NCBI GenBank assembly: GCA_903955385.1 | Contig: CAJBNH010000163.1 | Coordinates: forward strand, 1 to 42,264 | From: an uncultured Myxococcales bacterium | Lineage (GTDB): Bacteria; Myxococcota_A; UBA9042 | Direction of reading: 5' to 3' | Length of the DNA: 42,264 nt | Shown here: piece by piece, positions 32,298 to 39,944 of the stretch | Layout of the letters: each line of letters starts with the position of its first letter | Position numbering within the stretch: the stretch's first letter is position 1 | Notes under the pieces: generated by a model | What the model saw: only the letters and a program-made list of their open reading frames with translations | What the model was told of the DNA's origin: nothing | Databases searched by the model: none | Position numbers and translations under genes: made by a program

Positions 32298-33713
32298 ATG
32301 TTCCGAACGATCGCCGCGGTGGCGGTGGCGCTGGCCGTGATGCCGGTGGCCGCCGTCGCCCAACCCGCCGCAACGGAAGAACAATCGCGCGAGTCCGACC
32401 TGTTCGCCGAGGACGATGGCGCCCCCAAGCCCGCCGCGCCCGCACCGGCGACACCCGGAGTCGCTGCGACACCCGCGCCTGCCACCGACGACCCAGGCGA
32501 CCTGGGCGACGCGCGCATGGTGGGACAGGCCGAGGAGAACACGGCGCTGTTGCGCGACCGCACCCAGCTGGGCGGGATGTTCTATCTGCGCAACGCCTTG
32601 CAGTGGAACGAGGACACGGACGTGTCGGACCAGCGCCTGTCGCAGTCGACGCTGGTGGATCTGTACCTGGACGCCCGCGTGAACGACCGCGTGCGTGCGT
32701 ACTTGCGAGGTCGCACCGTCTACAACCCGCTGGCCGACACCGCGGCGACGTCGCCGATGGCGGGGCTGCTGGGGGCCAAGGCCAGCGCCGACGAGGTCTC
32801 GGTGCTGCTGGACCAGGCGTGGCTGAAATTCGACATCGCGCGCAGGGTGTTCCTGACGCTGGGCAAGCAGCAGGTCCGCTGGGGCACGACGCGCATGTGG
32901 AATCCGGTCGATGTGATCAACCCGACGCGACGCGACCCGCTGACCTTCTTCGACGAGCGCCAGGGTCTGCCGATGGTCAAGATCCATGTGCCGTTCGAGA
33001 ACGGTTGGAACGGCTACCTGCTGGCCCTGACCGATGACGCCGCCAAGCTGGACCAACCCGGCGTCGCCTCACGCATCGAGTACGTGGTCGAGTCGGCCGA
33101 GATCGGGCTGGTAGGGGCCGTGCGCAAGGGTCAGGACCCGAAGGTTGGCCTCGACTTGTCGGCAGGCGTCGGCGACTTCGACGTCACGGGCGAGCTGGGC
33201 ACGGTGTTCGTGGGCGACAGCGTCGAGTGGCAGGCCAGCGCGGGCGTCAACTGGACGTGGGCGTATGCCGAAGACGACAGCCTGACGCTGGGCGTCGAGT
33301 ACTTCCACAACGCCCAGGGAGCCGGCGACGACGCAGGCGTGGTTTCGGCCGGAGCGGCGGCTATCGTTGCGGGAAAGCCCTGGCCGTATCAGCCCTTCTA
33401 TACGGGCACCGACTACGCGGCGGTGTTGGCGGCACTGATCTCGCCCGGATCCTGGTCCGACGCGGTCGTCAGCTTCATCGGTCTGACGAACTTGAGCGAC
33501 GGCTCGGCCCTGGGGCGCCTGTCCCTTCAGGGCAGGGTGCTGACCGACCTGTCGCTGGAGGGCTACGTCTCTGCGCCCGTGGGCGAGGGCGAGTTCACCG
33601 GGTACACGCGTGAGATCCGCAAGCAATTCGGCCCCATGGCGACGTTGATCGGTGCAGAACTGCCGACCCGGCAGGTGGCGACCGTGGGCCTGAACCTGCG
33701 CGTGGACATGTAG
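32298..33713 (+). CDS. putative outer-membrane beta-barrel protein of the ABC operon
   Basis: The 471-residue protein has a signal peptide (ending VAQ near residue 22), then an acidic Pro/Ala-rich segment to about residue 75. The remainder has alternating beta strands and the sequence LGKQQVRWGTTRMWNPVDVI (near residue 195), recalling the DUF1302-type barrels found beside similar ABC genes. It ends TVGLNLRVDM, an amphipathic final strand. TAGGAGG lies 7 bases before the ATG. As last gene of the operon it likely forms the outer-membrane end of the same pathway. Family assignment is tentative. Confidence 0.65.
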   Translation: MFRTIAAVAVALAVMPVAAVAQPAATEEQSRESDLFAEDDGAPKPAAPAPATPGVAATPAPATDDPGDLGDARMVGQAEENTALLRDRTQLGGMFYLRNALQWNEDTDVSDQRLSQSTLVDLYLDARVNDRVRAYLRGRTVYNPLADTAATSPMAGLLGAKASADEVSVLLDQAWLKFDIARRVFLTLGKQQVRWGTTRMWNPVDVINPTRRDPLTFFDERQGLPMVKIHVPFENGWNGYLLALTDDAAKLDQPGVASRIEYVVESAEIGLVGAVRKGQDPKVGLDLSAGVGDFDVTGELGTVFVGDSVEWQASAGVNWTWAYAEDDSLTLGVEYFHNAQGAGDDAGVVSAGAAAIVAGKPWPYQPFYTGTDYAAVLAALISPGSWSDAVVSFIGLTNLSDGSALGRLSLQGRVLTDLSLEGYVSAPVGEGEFTGYTREIRKQFGPMATLIGAELPTRQVATVGLNLRVDM

Positions 33714-33750
33714 CGAAGTCCCCATGGCCACCTCCGACAATTCCTGACCG

Positions 33751-33779
33751 TTGACACGATCTTGCCCCCCCGACAGACT
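33751..33779 (+). promoter_or_regulatory. candidate promoter of the NCS1 transporter gene
   Basis: TTGACA (33751-33756) and CAGACT (33774-33779) are 17 bp apart. The predicted start near 33787 lies between the in-frame start at 33762 and the ATG at 33819, supporting the latter. Confidence 0.6.
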
Positions 33780-33818
33780 CCGCGGCTCCCCCTCATCACC
33801 GCCTGTCTCGAGGACGCG

Positions 33819-35399
33819 ATGCACGACCCCCAGCTGACCCAAGAGGCCTTGGCCTCTTTGCCCGCCGACATCGCCCACAGCCCGCTGTTCAGCGGTGACC
33901 TGGCGCCGGTTCCGGCCTCGCGGCGCACGTGGAACACCTATGCGTTCGCGGCGTTGTGGATCTCGATGGCCCACTGCATCCCGACCTACATGATGGCGGG
34001 CGGCCTGATCTCCGAGGGCATGAACTGGTGGCAGGCCTTGCTGACCATCGGCTTGGGCAACCTGATTGTGCTGGGGCCGATCCTGTTGAACGCCCACCCC
34101 GGCACCAAGTACGGCATTCCGTTTCCGGTGCTGGCGCGGTCCTCGTTCGGCACGCAGGGCGCCAACATCGCGGCCGTGCTGCGCGCCGTGGTCGCGTGCG
34201 GGTGGTTCGGCATCCAGACCTTCATCGGCGGCGAGGCGGTCAAGACCTTTCTGGTCGCGCTGTGGCCGGCCTATGGAAGCCTGGGCGGCGACACGATGAT
34301 CCTGGGCCTGTCGCTGCCCAGCGCGATCACGTTCCTGATCTTCTGGGCGCTGCAGATCTACATCATCTTCCGCGGCATGAACGCGGTGCGGATCTTCGAG
34401 AATTGGGCCGCCCCCATCGTACTGTTCCTGGCTGCCGCGCTGCTGGTTTGGGTGGTCAACCGTGCCGGCGGTCTGGGGCCGATGCTGCATCAGCCCTCGA
34501 AGTTCGCGACCACCGCCGAGTTCTGGGTCGTGTTCGTGCCGTCGCTGACCGCCATGATCGGCTTCTGGGCCACATTGTCGTTGAACATTCCCGACTTCAC
34601 CCGGTACGGCAAGGGCCAGCGTGAGCAGATGCTGGGGCAGACGCTGGGCCTGCCGACGACGATGATCCTGTTCTCAGCCATGGGCGTCGTGATCACCAGC
34701 GCCGCGCAGGCCGTGCTGACGGGGCACACGATCGCCGAGCTGTGGGATCCCGTGGTGATCCTGGGCCAGCTGACCAGCTCGACCGCGCCCAAGGGCCTGA
34801 CCGAGCCGCTGATTGCGTCGGGCGCGGTGCGCTGGGCCGTCGCTTTCATCTCGCTGCTCGGCGTGGGCGTCGCGACCATCTCGGTCAACATCGCGGCCAA
34901 CGTGGTCAGCCCCGCCAACGACTTTGCCAATCTGGCGCCGCGCCTGATCTCGTTCAAGACGGGCGGCCTGATCACCGGCATCGTCGGCATCGTGATGATG
35001 CCTTGGAAACTGATGGCGTCGGCGGGCGACTACATCTTCACGTGGCTGATCGGCTACTCGGCGCTGCTGGGCCCCATCGCCGGCATCATGATTGCCGACT
35101 ACTGGCTGGTGCGGCGTCGTGAGCTCGACGTGCCGGATCTGTACCGGACGACCGGTCGCTACGCTGGCGTCAATCCGGTGGCGGTGGTCGCACTGGTGGT
35201 CGGCGTGCTGCCCAACCTGCCGGGCTTCCTGAAGGCGGCGGGGCTGTTGCACGGGCCCAAGACGTTCTGGGACGAGCTGTACGTGTACGCGTGGTTCGTC
35301 GGCTTTCTGCTGGCCGGTGGTGTGTACCTGGTCGGGATGAAGCTGCGGCCGCATCGGCAACAGGGGCAGGGTTCCGCGGCGGAAGGCGAGACGGCGTAG
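33819..35399 (+). CDS. NCS1 family nucleobase/hydantoin-type transporter
   Basis: The 526-residue membrane protein has about twelve transmembrane helices and NCS1 signatures: RTWNTYAFAALWISMAHCIP in the first helix region, GTKYGIPFPVLARSSFG, GWFGIQTFIGG, and NIPDFTRYGKGQREQMLGQ. NCS1 carriers import allantoin, hydantoins, uracil, cytosine or related compounds with cations. No catabolic gene for these substrates is nearby, so the substrate cannot be chosen. The ATG at 33819 has GAGG upstream. Its stop lies a single base from the stop of the convergent gene. Confidence 0.88.
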   Translation: MHDPQLTQEALASLPADIAHSPLFSGDLAPVPASRRTWNTYAFAALWISMAHCIPTYMMAGGLISEGMNWWQALLTIGLGNLIVLGPILLNAHPGTKYGIPFPVLARSSFGTQGANIAAVLRAVVACGWFGIQTFIGGEAVKTFLVALWPAYGSLGGDTMILGLSLPSAITFLIFWALQIYIIFRGMNAVRIFENWAAPIVLFLAAALLVWVVNRAGGLGPMLHQPSKFATTAEFWVVFVPSLTAMIGFWATLSLNIPDFTRYGKGQREQMLGQTLGLPTTMILFSAMGVVITSAAQAVLTGHTIAELWDPVVILGQLTSSTAPKGLTEPLIASGAVRWAVAFISLLGVGVATISVNIAANVVSPANDFANLAPRLISFKTGGLITGIVGIVMMPWKLMASAGDYIFTWLIGYSALLGPIAGIMIADYWLVRRRELDVPDLYRTTGRYAGVNPVAVVALVVGVLPNLPGFLKAAGLLHGPKTFWDELYVYAWFVGFLLAGGVYLVGMKLRPHRQQGQGSAAEGETA

Positions 35400-35400
35400 G

Positions 35401-36096
35401 CTACAAATTGGCCGCGTAGTCAAACCGCCAGTGCAGCATCAGGAAAGCCTGACCGACGTGCCAGATCGACGCGTCGTCGAAGCCGCCCATCTCCAGATAC
35501 GGCCCCTGCAGCTTCTGCGGGATGTAGAGCTGTGACGCCCAGCCCAGGCTGAACAGGAACCGGTCGGTCACCGGCACCTCCCACTTCAGGGACGCGGCGA
35601 TGCCCGGACGCAGAAAGTGAAGCGTCGAGAAGGCTTGCGTGTCCGAGTGCAGGAAGGCGTAGGTCAGGATCGCGCCCAGGCTGATGTCCAGGTTGGTCTG
35701 TGCGCGGGCCAGCGCCACCGAGAGGCTCCAGGGCTCCCACGTCACGCCGTACATGCCGGAGTGGCCGATACCGGGCGAGATCACCAGCGAATCCGGGATG
35801 AAGATCGACGGGGAGTAGCGGAACTCCTGCATCTGCAGCGCCTGTGCCTGATACTTCGGGGGCACGCGGTGGATCAGCTTGCGGATCATGGCGTTGTCCA
35901 GTACGGCGGCCACCGACAGCTTGATGCCCGGGTGGTACGCAAACTCGTCGCCAATCGGCCCCGTGACCCAGTGCGCGGCCGGACCCACGCCGATGTCGAC
36001 CGGCAGGACCACTTCGGCCGCGTGCGCAGGGCGCGTCGGGACCACCACAAGGGCGGCAAACAGCAGCGCGGACAGCAGGGTGACGGGATGGCGCAT
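35401..36096 (-). CDS. putative small outer-membrane protein
   Basis: The 231-residue protein has a signal peptide (MRHPVTLLSALLFAALVVVP to AHA, about residue 26). The mature part has alternating strands with many aromatic girdle residues, ending in MLHWRFDYAANL. The size suits an eight- to ten-stranded barrel or a periplasmic beta protein. AAGGAG lies upstream of the ATG. It converges tightly with the NCS1 gene. I do not recognise the family, and pairing with the transporter is not supported because they are on opposite strands. Confidence 0.6.
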   Translation of the reverse strand: MRHPVTLLSALLFAALVVVPTRPAHAAEVVLPVDIGVGPAAHWVTGPIGDEFAYHPGIKLSVAAVLDNAMIRKLIHRVPPKYQAQALQMQEFRYSPSIFIPDSLVISPGIGHSGMYGVTWEPWSLSVALARAQTNLDISLGAILTYAFLHSDTQAFSTLHFLRPGIAASLKWEVPVTDRFLFSLGWASQLYIPQKLQGPYLEMGGFDDASIWHVGQAFLMLHWRFDYAANL

Positions 36097-36124
36097 CGGC
36101 AGCTCCTTGAAACGGCGAGGGGTG

Positions 36125-36154
36125 AGCGTCGGGGGCGGGCAGGGCGGCTGTCAA
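36125..36154 (-). promoter_or_regulatory. weak candidate promoter of the small outer-membrane protein gene
   Basis: On the minus strand TTGACA (36154-36149) is followed after 18 bp by GACGCT (36130-36125). The -35 match is perfect, but the -10 match is poor. Confidence 0.35.
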
Positions 36155-36213
36155 GGTGAAAGGGGGTGGGGTTTGCCGCGGTCGCAAGAACGGTCGCCCG
36201 CGTGTTCCGGCAC

Positions 36214-36471
36214 GCCCCCGGGCTAAAGGCCGTGGGCTACGTGTCTAGAAGTCTGCGGCGATGACTTCGCAGACTGGAGGCGCGGCCCGATTCTTCAGGA
36301 GGTGACCTGGCCTGTGACCACCGTTCTGTAGGCGTCGCCGTTTGCACTTGCCGTTGCCATCCTGGACATGTCGTCCAGAGGTTCAAGGGACCGGATGTGC
36401 CGACCGTGGCCCTGGTTCCAGTCCCGGTAGGGACTTCTTGAACGGTAGCCCACGGCCTTCAGCCCGGGGGC
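36214..36471. repeat. 258-bp structured element with 27-bp terminal inverted repeats
   Basis: The ends 36214-36240 and 36445-36471 are inverted repeats with one mismatch in 27. The interior has three good hairpins: AGTCTGCG/CGCAGACT (36250-36275), CTGGAC/GTCCAG (36362-36378) and AGTCCC-GGTA-GGGACT (36420-36435). Just inside each terminal repeat is the module GGGCTAY-N6-RGAAGYC (36234-36253 plus; 36451-36432 minus), which is also in the 219-bp repeats. No credible protein is encoded. The size and ends suggest a non-autonomous mobile element or paired REP-like sequences. Bases 36155-36213 and 36472-36512 show nothing else. Confidence 0.85.
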
Positions 36472-36512
36472 CTCTGTCGGACGGACGCTCTTGCGATCGC
36501 TCTGCATCGGGT

Positions 36513-36541
36513 TTGCCCGAACCCCCGGCAAGGCCTACGAT
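36513..36541 (+). promoter_or_regulatory. candidate promoter of the first duplicated-module lipoprotein gene
   Basis: TTGCCC (36513-36518) and TACGAT (36536-36541) are 17 bp apart. Transcription near 36549 would give a 20-base leader containing AAGGAGG before the ATG at 36569. Confidence 0.6.
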
Positions 36542-36568
36542 GCGTGGACTGCCGCAAGGAGGCCTACC

Positions 36569-37699
36569 ATGTCTGTTCTGCTCCAACGAAACCTCGCCCT
36601 GTTCGCCCTGGTCGTGCTGCTGGCCGCGTGCGAGGGCGCCACGGGGACGGGCGTGCCACTCACAGGCGGCGACGTCGACACCGGGCAGATCGGCGACACC
36701 AGCGACGACAGCAGCGCCGACGTGCTCGCGGACACGACCCCGGGCACGGACACCGTCACGTATCCCGACCTGTCCGACACCGGACCCGTGGATGTCTCAG
36801 TCGATACCCAGCCCTACGACGCGCCGCCGCCCGACGCCTTGGCGTGCCCCGCCGACCCGTTTGGCGAGAAGTGCTCGGTTCCCGGCCAGAAGTGCGAGAT
36901 CGGTCAGGAGTGCTGCTGCGGCCAGTGCTATCCGTCGCTGGTGTGCACCTGCGGCGCCGCGGGTCAGGCGTGGTCCTGCTACAACACCGACGCGTGCATG
37001 ATCTCCAGCTGCCCCGACGTGATCGGCGAGGTCGACACGGCGGGCGACACCGGTCCCGACGTCAGCGTCGACACGTCGCCCGATGGTGGCCAGACCGTGC
37101 AGTGCGGCGGCGAGAACCACTTCTTCCCCACGTTCTCCGACGCGTGCGCCAACGACGCCGACTGCAACATCGGATTGCACCAGATCAATTGCTGCGGCAC
37201 CAAGGTCGCGATTGGCGTGACGGGCGGCGACTACGCCGCGTTCGAGAAGGCCGAGGCCACCTGTTCGCAGCAGTTCCCCAAGTGCGGCTGCGCGACCTTC
37301 CCCACCCAAGCGCAAGACGGCTTCACCGCCGCGATGGGCAACGAGGGCTTGGGCGTGCGTTGCGTGGAGGGCATGTGCCGCACCTTCGTGCAAGGCGCTC
37401 AGGTCGACTGCGCGGACAAGGAAAAGGGCATTCCCCAGCCGTTCAAGGCGTGCCAGGACACGTCTGAGTGCGTCTACGTCCTGCACCAGACCGATTGCTG
37501 CGGCTCTGAAGTGGCGGTCGGCATGAGCCAGGGCACGGCCGCCTCGTACGCCGCGGCCGAAGCCAAGTGCGCAGAAGGCCAGCCGATTTGCGACTGCATG
37601 GCCAAGCCCACCACGGCCGAAGACGGCGTCAGCGCGGGCGAGGGCATGTTGGCGGTCAAGTGCCAGTCGGGGCTTTGCTACACGTACGTCAAGCAATAG
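36569..37699 (+). CDS. Cys-rich lipoprotein with two repeated modules
   Basis: The 376-residue protein has a lipoprotein signal (lipobox LAAC near residue 21). An Asp/Thr/Pro-rich stalk with a Cys-rich insert (CSVPGQKCEIGQECCCGQC) follows, then two related modules of about 90 residues (about 205-290 and 300-376). Each has the pattern C-x4-D-x2-C, then NCCGTKVAIGV or DCCGSEVAVGM, a helix with AEAxC, a CxC pair and a final VxCxxGxCxTYV. It is strongly preceded by AAGGAGG. A protein downstream at 39008 has a related two-module design. Probably surface-exposed; no enzyme motif seen. It converges with the ankyrin-like gene. Confidence 0.75.
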   Translation: MSVLLQRNLALFALVVLLAACEGATGTGVPLTGGDVDTGQIGDTSDDSSADVLADTTPGTDTVTYPDLSDTGPVDVSVDTQPYDAPPPDALACPADPFGEKCSVPGQKCEIGQECCCGQCYPSLVCTCGAAGQAWSCYNTDACMISSCPDVIGEVDTAGDTGPDVSVDTSPDGGQTVQCGGENHFFPTFSDACANDADCNIGLHQINCCGTKVAIGVTGGDYAAFEKAEATCSQQFPKCGCATFPTQAQDGFTAAMGNEGLGVRCVEGMCRTFVQGAQVDCADKEKGIPQPFKACQDTSECVYVLHQTDCCGSEVAVGMSQGTAASYAAAEAKCAEGQPICDCMAKPTTAEDGVSAGEGMLAVKCQSGLCYTYVKQ

Positions 37700-37712
37700 C
37701 CAGGCGCCACGG

Positions 37713-38846
37713 TCACTTGCGGGCGTCGATCTCGCCGTAGCGGTATACCCAACTGAACTTGTAGTTGCGGTACCAGTCGGCCGGCAGCCAGCCGGAGTCG
37801 CCGCGCTGCAGCGCCTGCCCCATGTCCCAGATGAAGTTGTCGTACGACTGACTCCCGAGCATCCGCGCGGCGACGTAGCCGTTGAAGCACCAACGGCCGC
37901 CGTCGTCGCCGCCGGTGCCGATGGCGGTCTCGGCCTTCAACTGGTCGATGGCGGGGCGCACGGCCGACAGGATCTCGCTCTCGCTGGACCGGTCGGTCGC
38001 CTGCACGTAGATCGTGTAGGCCTTCAGCGAGTTCTCACCGTATTGTCCCGCACAGTAGATCGCCGCGTAATAGACCACGTGATCCATGGACTTGGCCTCG
38101 GCCGGGCGCTGTTCGGCAGGCGGGTCGCGGCGCGGCGGGTCGGCACGTGGGGTCGGCGTCTGCGCGACGGTGGGCAGGTCGCCGGGAGACAGCTCGCTCT
38201 CGTGGTACGCCCGCAACCGCGGCGGGTCGAAGTTCGAGGTGCCCGTGACCAGGCCGTACACGCTGCCGCAGCGGCTTTGCACAGGCACCCGCAGGCGACC
38301 GGGCTTGTCGACCCACACGTACTCGCCCACGTGGTACTTGCCGGGCAGGCGCGACATGGCGCCGTAGAAGGGTTTCAGTCCCTCCGTGTCCCAGATGCAC
38401 GCGAGCTCGCCCTGGGTGAAGCCGTCGGGGTCCTTGAGCGTCGGTGACGCGCCGCGCTCGAAGAACAGCCGCGCCAACGCCAGCTTCTCTGGCATCGCGA
38501 CAATGCCGCCTCGCAGCAGCAGCGCCAGCACCGGCCCCTTGCTGGTCAGCGCGTCGATCTCGGTCTTCTTGGCGTGCTTCAGCAGCACCGGCAGGCTCTT
38601 CCAGGCAAACCACGAGACGGCGTGGAACAGGCAGTTCTTCTCTTCGCAATTCGGGTTGGGGGCGATGCGCGCGCCTGCCTTCAACTGCTCTTCGACGGAC
38701 TCGGGCAGGTCCTTGCGGATGCTCCACGCGAACCAGTCGTTGTCGACCTTGGGCTTCTTGGCCAGGGCCGTCCCGGCGCCGAGCGTCAGGCCAACGGCAA
38801 GGGTCAGAAGCACGAACGCGGACGGGCAACGTGCGGTGGGGCGCAT
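37713..38846 (-). CDS. exported protein with degenerate ankyrin-like repeats
   Basis: The 377-residue protein has a signal peptide (ending ALA near residue 29). A helical region at about residues 45-155 has ankyrin-like spacing (LFHAVSWFAWKSLPVLLKHA; ALARLFFERGASPTLKDPDG). An SH3-like stretch around VGEYVWVDKPGRLRVPV follows, then a Pro/Arg-rich linker (TPTPRADPPRRDPP) and a C-terminal domain with Trp/Tyr-rich motifs (DWYRNYKFSWVYRYGE). GGAG lies upstream of the ATG at 38846, and the promoter candidate supports this start over the one at 38903. Probably a periplasmic interaction protein; the C-terminal domain is not recognised. Confidence 0.6.
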   Translation of the reverse strand: MRPTARCPSAFVLLTLAVGLTLGAGTALAKKPKVDNDWFAWSIRKDLPESVEEQLKAGARIAPNPNCEEKNCLFHAVSWFAWKSLPVLLKHAKKTEIDALTSKGPVLALLLRGGIVAMPEKLALARLFFERGASPTLKDPDGFTQGELACIWDTEGLKPFYGAMSRLPGKYHVGEYVWVDKPGRLRVPVQSRCGSVYGLVTGTSNFDPPRLRAYHESELSPGDLPTVAQTPTPRADPPRRDPPAEQRPAEAKSMDHVVYYAAIYCAGQYGENSLKAYTIYVQATDRSSESEILSAVRPAIDQLKAETAIGTGGDDGGRWCFNGYVAARMLGSQSYDNFIWDMGQALQRGDSGWLPADWYRNYKFSWVYRYGEIDARK

Positions 38847-38874
38847 GGAATCTCCAAAGGCGACTATTGTGCTG

Positions 38875-38903
38875 ACGATACCCGGCGTGGGTGGTGGCGG
38901 CAA
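38875..38903 (-). promoter_or_regulatory. promoter of the ankyrin-like gene
   Basis: On the minus strand TTGCCG (38903-38898) and TATCGT (38880-38875) are 17 bp apart, giving a start near 38868, about 22 bases before the ATG at 38846. Confidence 0.6.
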
Positions 38904-38949
38904 CGGTTGCGGAGGGGGGCTGCACCTCCGGTCGAGTGCCGGACGCCCG

Positions 38950-38978
38950 ACGACACAGCGCGCGGGAAACGGTAGGCT
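38950..38978 (+). promoter_or_regulatory. weak candidate promoter of the second duplicated-module lipoprotein gene
   Basis: ACGACA (38950-38955) and TAGGCT (38973-38978) are 17 bp apart and about 30 bp before the ATG at 39008. The -35 match is 4 of 6. Confidence 0.35.
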
Positions 38979-39007
38979 TGCCGGGGACCACTTGCCAGGA
39001 TGCCGTC

Positions 39008-39931
39008 ATGACTTGCACAACCCGATGCCCTTCCTTCACTTTTCCCCGCATCGCCCTGGCCCTCGTAGCCGCGGTTGCGCTCGCGGCCTGCGAGCAGTCG
39101 AACGGGGCGGCCTCGCCAGCCACGACCAACGACGTCGCCGACGGCAGCCTCGGACCGACCGACGACGCGGCCAGCGACCTGACCGCCGCCGATGCCGAGG
39201 CCGATGCTGCGGCCGCAGACGCGCCCGCGGATGCCACGCCGCCGCAGGATGTGCCGCCCATCGACGCCACGCCGGGCGACTCGACTCCGGTGGACACAAG
39301 CCCGGCCGATGCCGACCCGGATGCGTTCTCGTGCCAGGCGACGATGCAGGCGCTGAAGGACGGCGTGAATGCGCTGCTGGCGACCGCGCAGACCTGCGAC
39401 AAGTCGAGTGAATGCGTGCATGTGTGGGCCGACACCTCATGCCAGGGCACCTGCGGGTATGCCGTGAACTTCGCCCGCAAGGACGATTTCCAGGCCGGCC
39501 TGGCGGCGCTCGACGAAACCCTGTGCAAGGCGACGAACTATCCCGACCACTGCGGCTATGCCACGCCCGACTGCATGGAGCCCAAGGTCGCGTGCGAAAA
39601 CGGCATTTGCACCGCGTGGGCCAAGGGGCCGACCTGCGAGGACATGAAGGCGGCGCTGGACCAGAAGCTCGCCAGCCTGATCGACGCCGCCAACACCTGC
39701 ACCGTCGACAGCGACTGCGCGCACGCGGCCACCACCACCGCTTGCCAGGGCACGTGCGGCGTCGCCATCCGTGCCGACCGACTCGGCGACTTCGCCACCC
39801 AACTGGCCGCCATGGACCAGGAATTGTGCGTCGCCACCGACTACGCCGCGCAGTGCGGGTACTCGACGCCCAAGTGCATGGCGCCCGACCCCGGCTGCGT
39901 CGACCAGCATTGCGTATACGACAAGCCGTGA
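39008..39931 (+). CDS. Cys-containing lipoprotein with two repeated modules
   Basis: The 307-residue protein has a lipoprotein signal (lipobox LAAC near residue 28). An Asp/Ala/Thr/Pro-rich stalk of about 75 residues follows, then two homologous modules (about residues 110-205 and 210-307). Each contains TC-x4-SxC, CQGTCGYAV or CQGTCGVAI, a helix, a CGYxTPxCM motif and a closing GxC pair. The general plan (two modules of similar length with paired Cys and a stalk) matches the lipoprotein at 36569, though sequence identity looks low. The ATG at 39008 is chosen for the signal peptide and AGGA upstream. Function unknown; likely surface-exposed. It converges with the ATPase gene. Confidence 0.72.
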   Translation: MTCTTRCPSFTFPRIALALVAAVALAACEQSNGAASPATTNDVADGSLGPTDDAASDLTAADAEADAAAADAPADATPPQDVPPIDATPGDSTPVDTSPADADPDAFSCQATMQALKDGVNALLATAQTCDKSSECVHVWADTSCQGTCGYAVNFARKDDFQAGLAALDETLCKATNYPDHCGYATPDCMEPKVACENGICTAWAKGPTCEDMKAALDQKLASLIDAANTCTVDSDCAHAATTTACQGTCGVAIRADRLGDFATQLAAMDQELCVATDYAAQCGYSTPKCMAPDPGCVDQHCVYDKP

Positions 39932-39944
39932 CCGGCCTTTGATC

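Noticed and set aside
36378-36444. CRISPR-repeat-like sequence (GTTC...AGTCCC-GGTA-GGGACT...GAAC)
   Set aside because: It is present once, with no regular repeat and spacer series and no cas genes; it is one hairpin of the 258-bp element.
36295-36531. Minus-strand frame of 78 codons within the 258-bp element
   Set aside because: It runs through hairpins and a terminal repeat, lacks a ribosome-binding site, and the structure is better explained at the nucleic-acid level.
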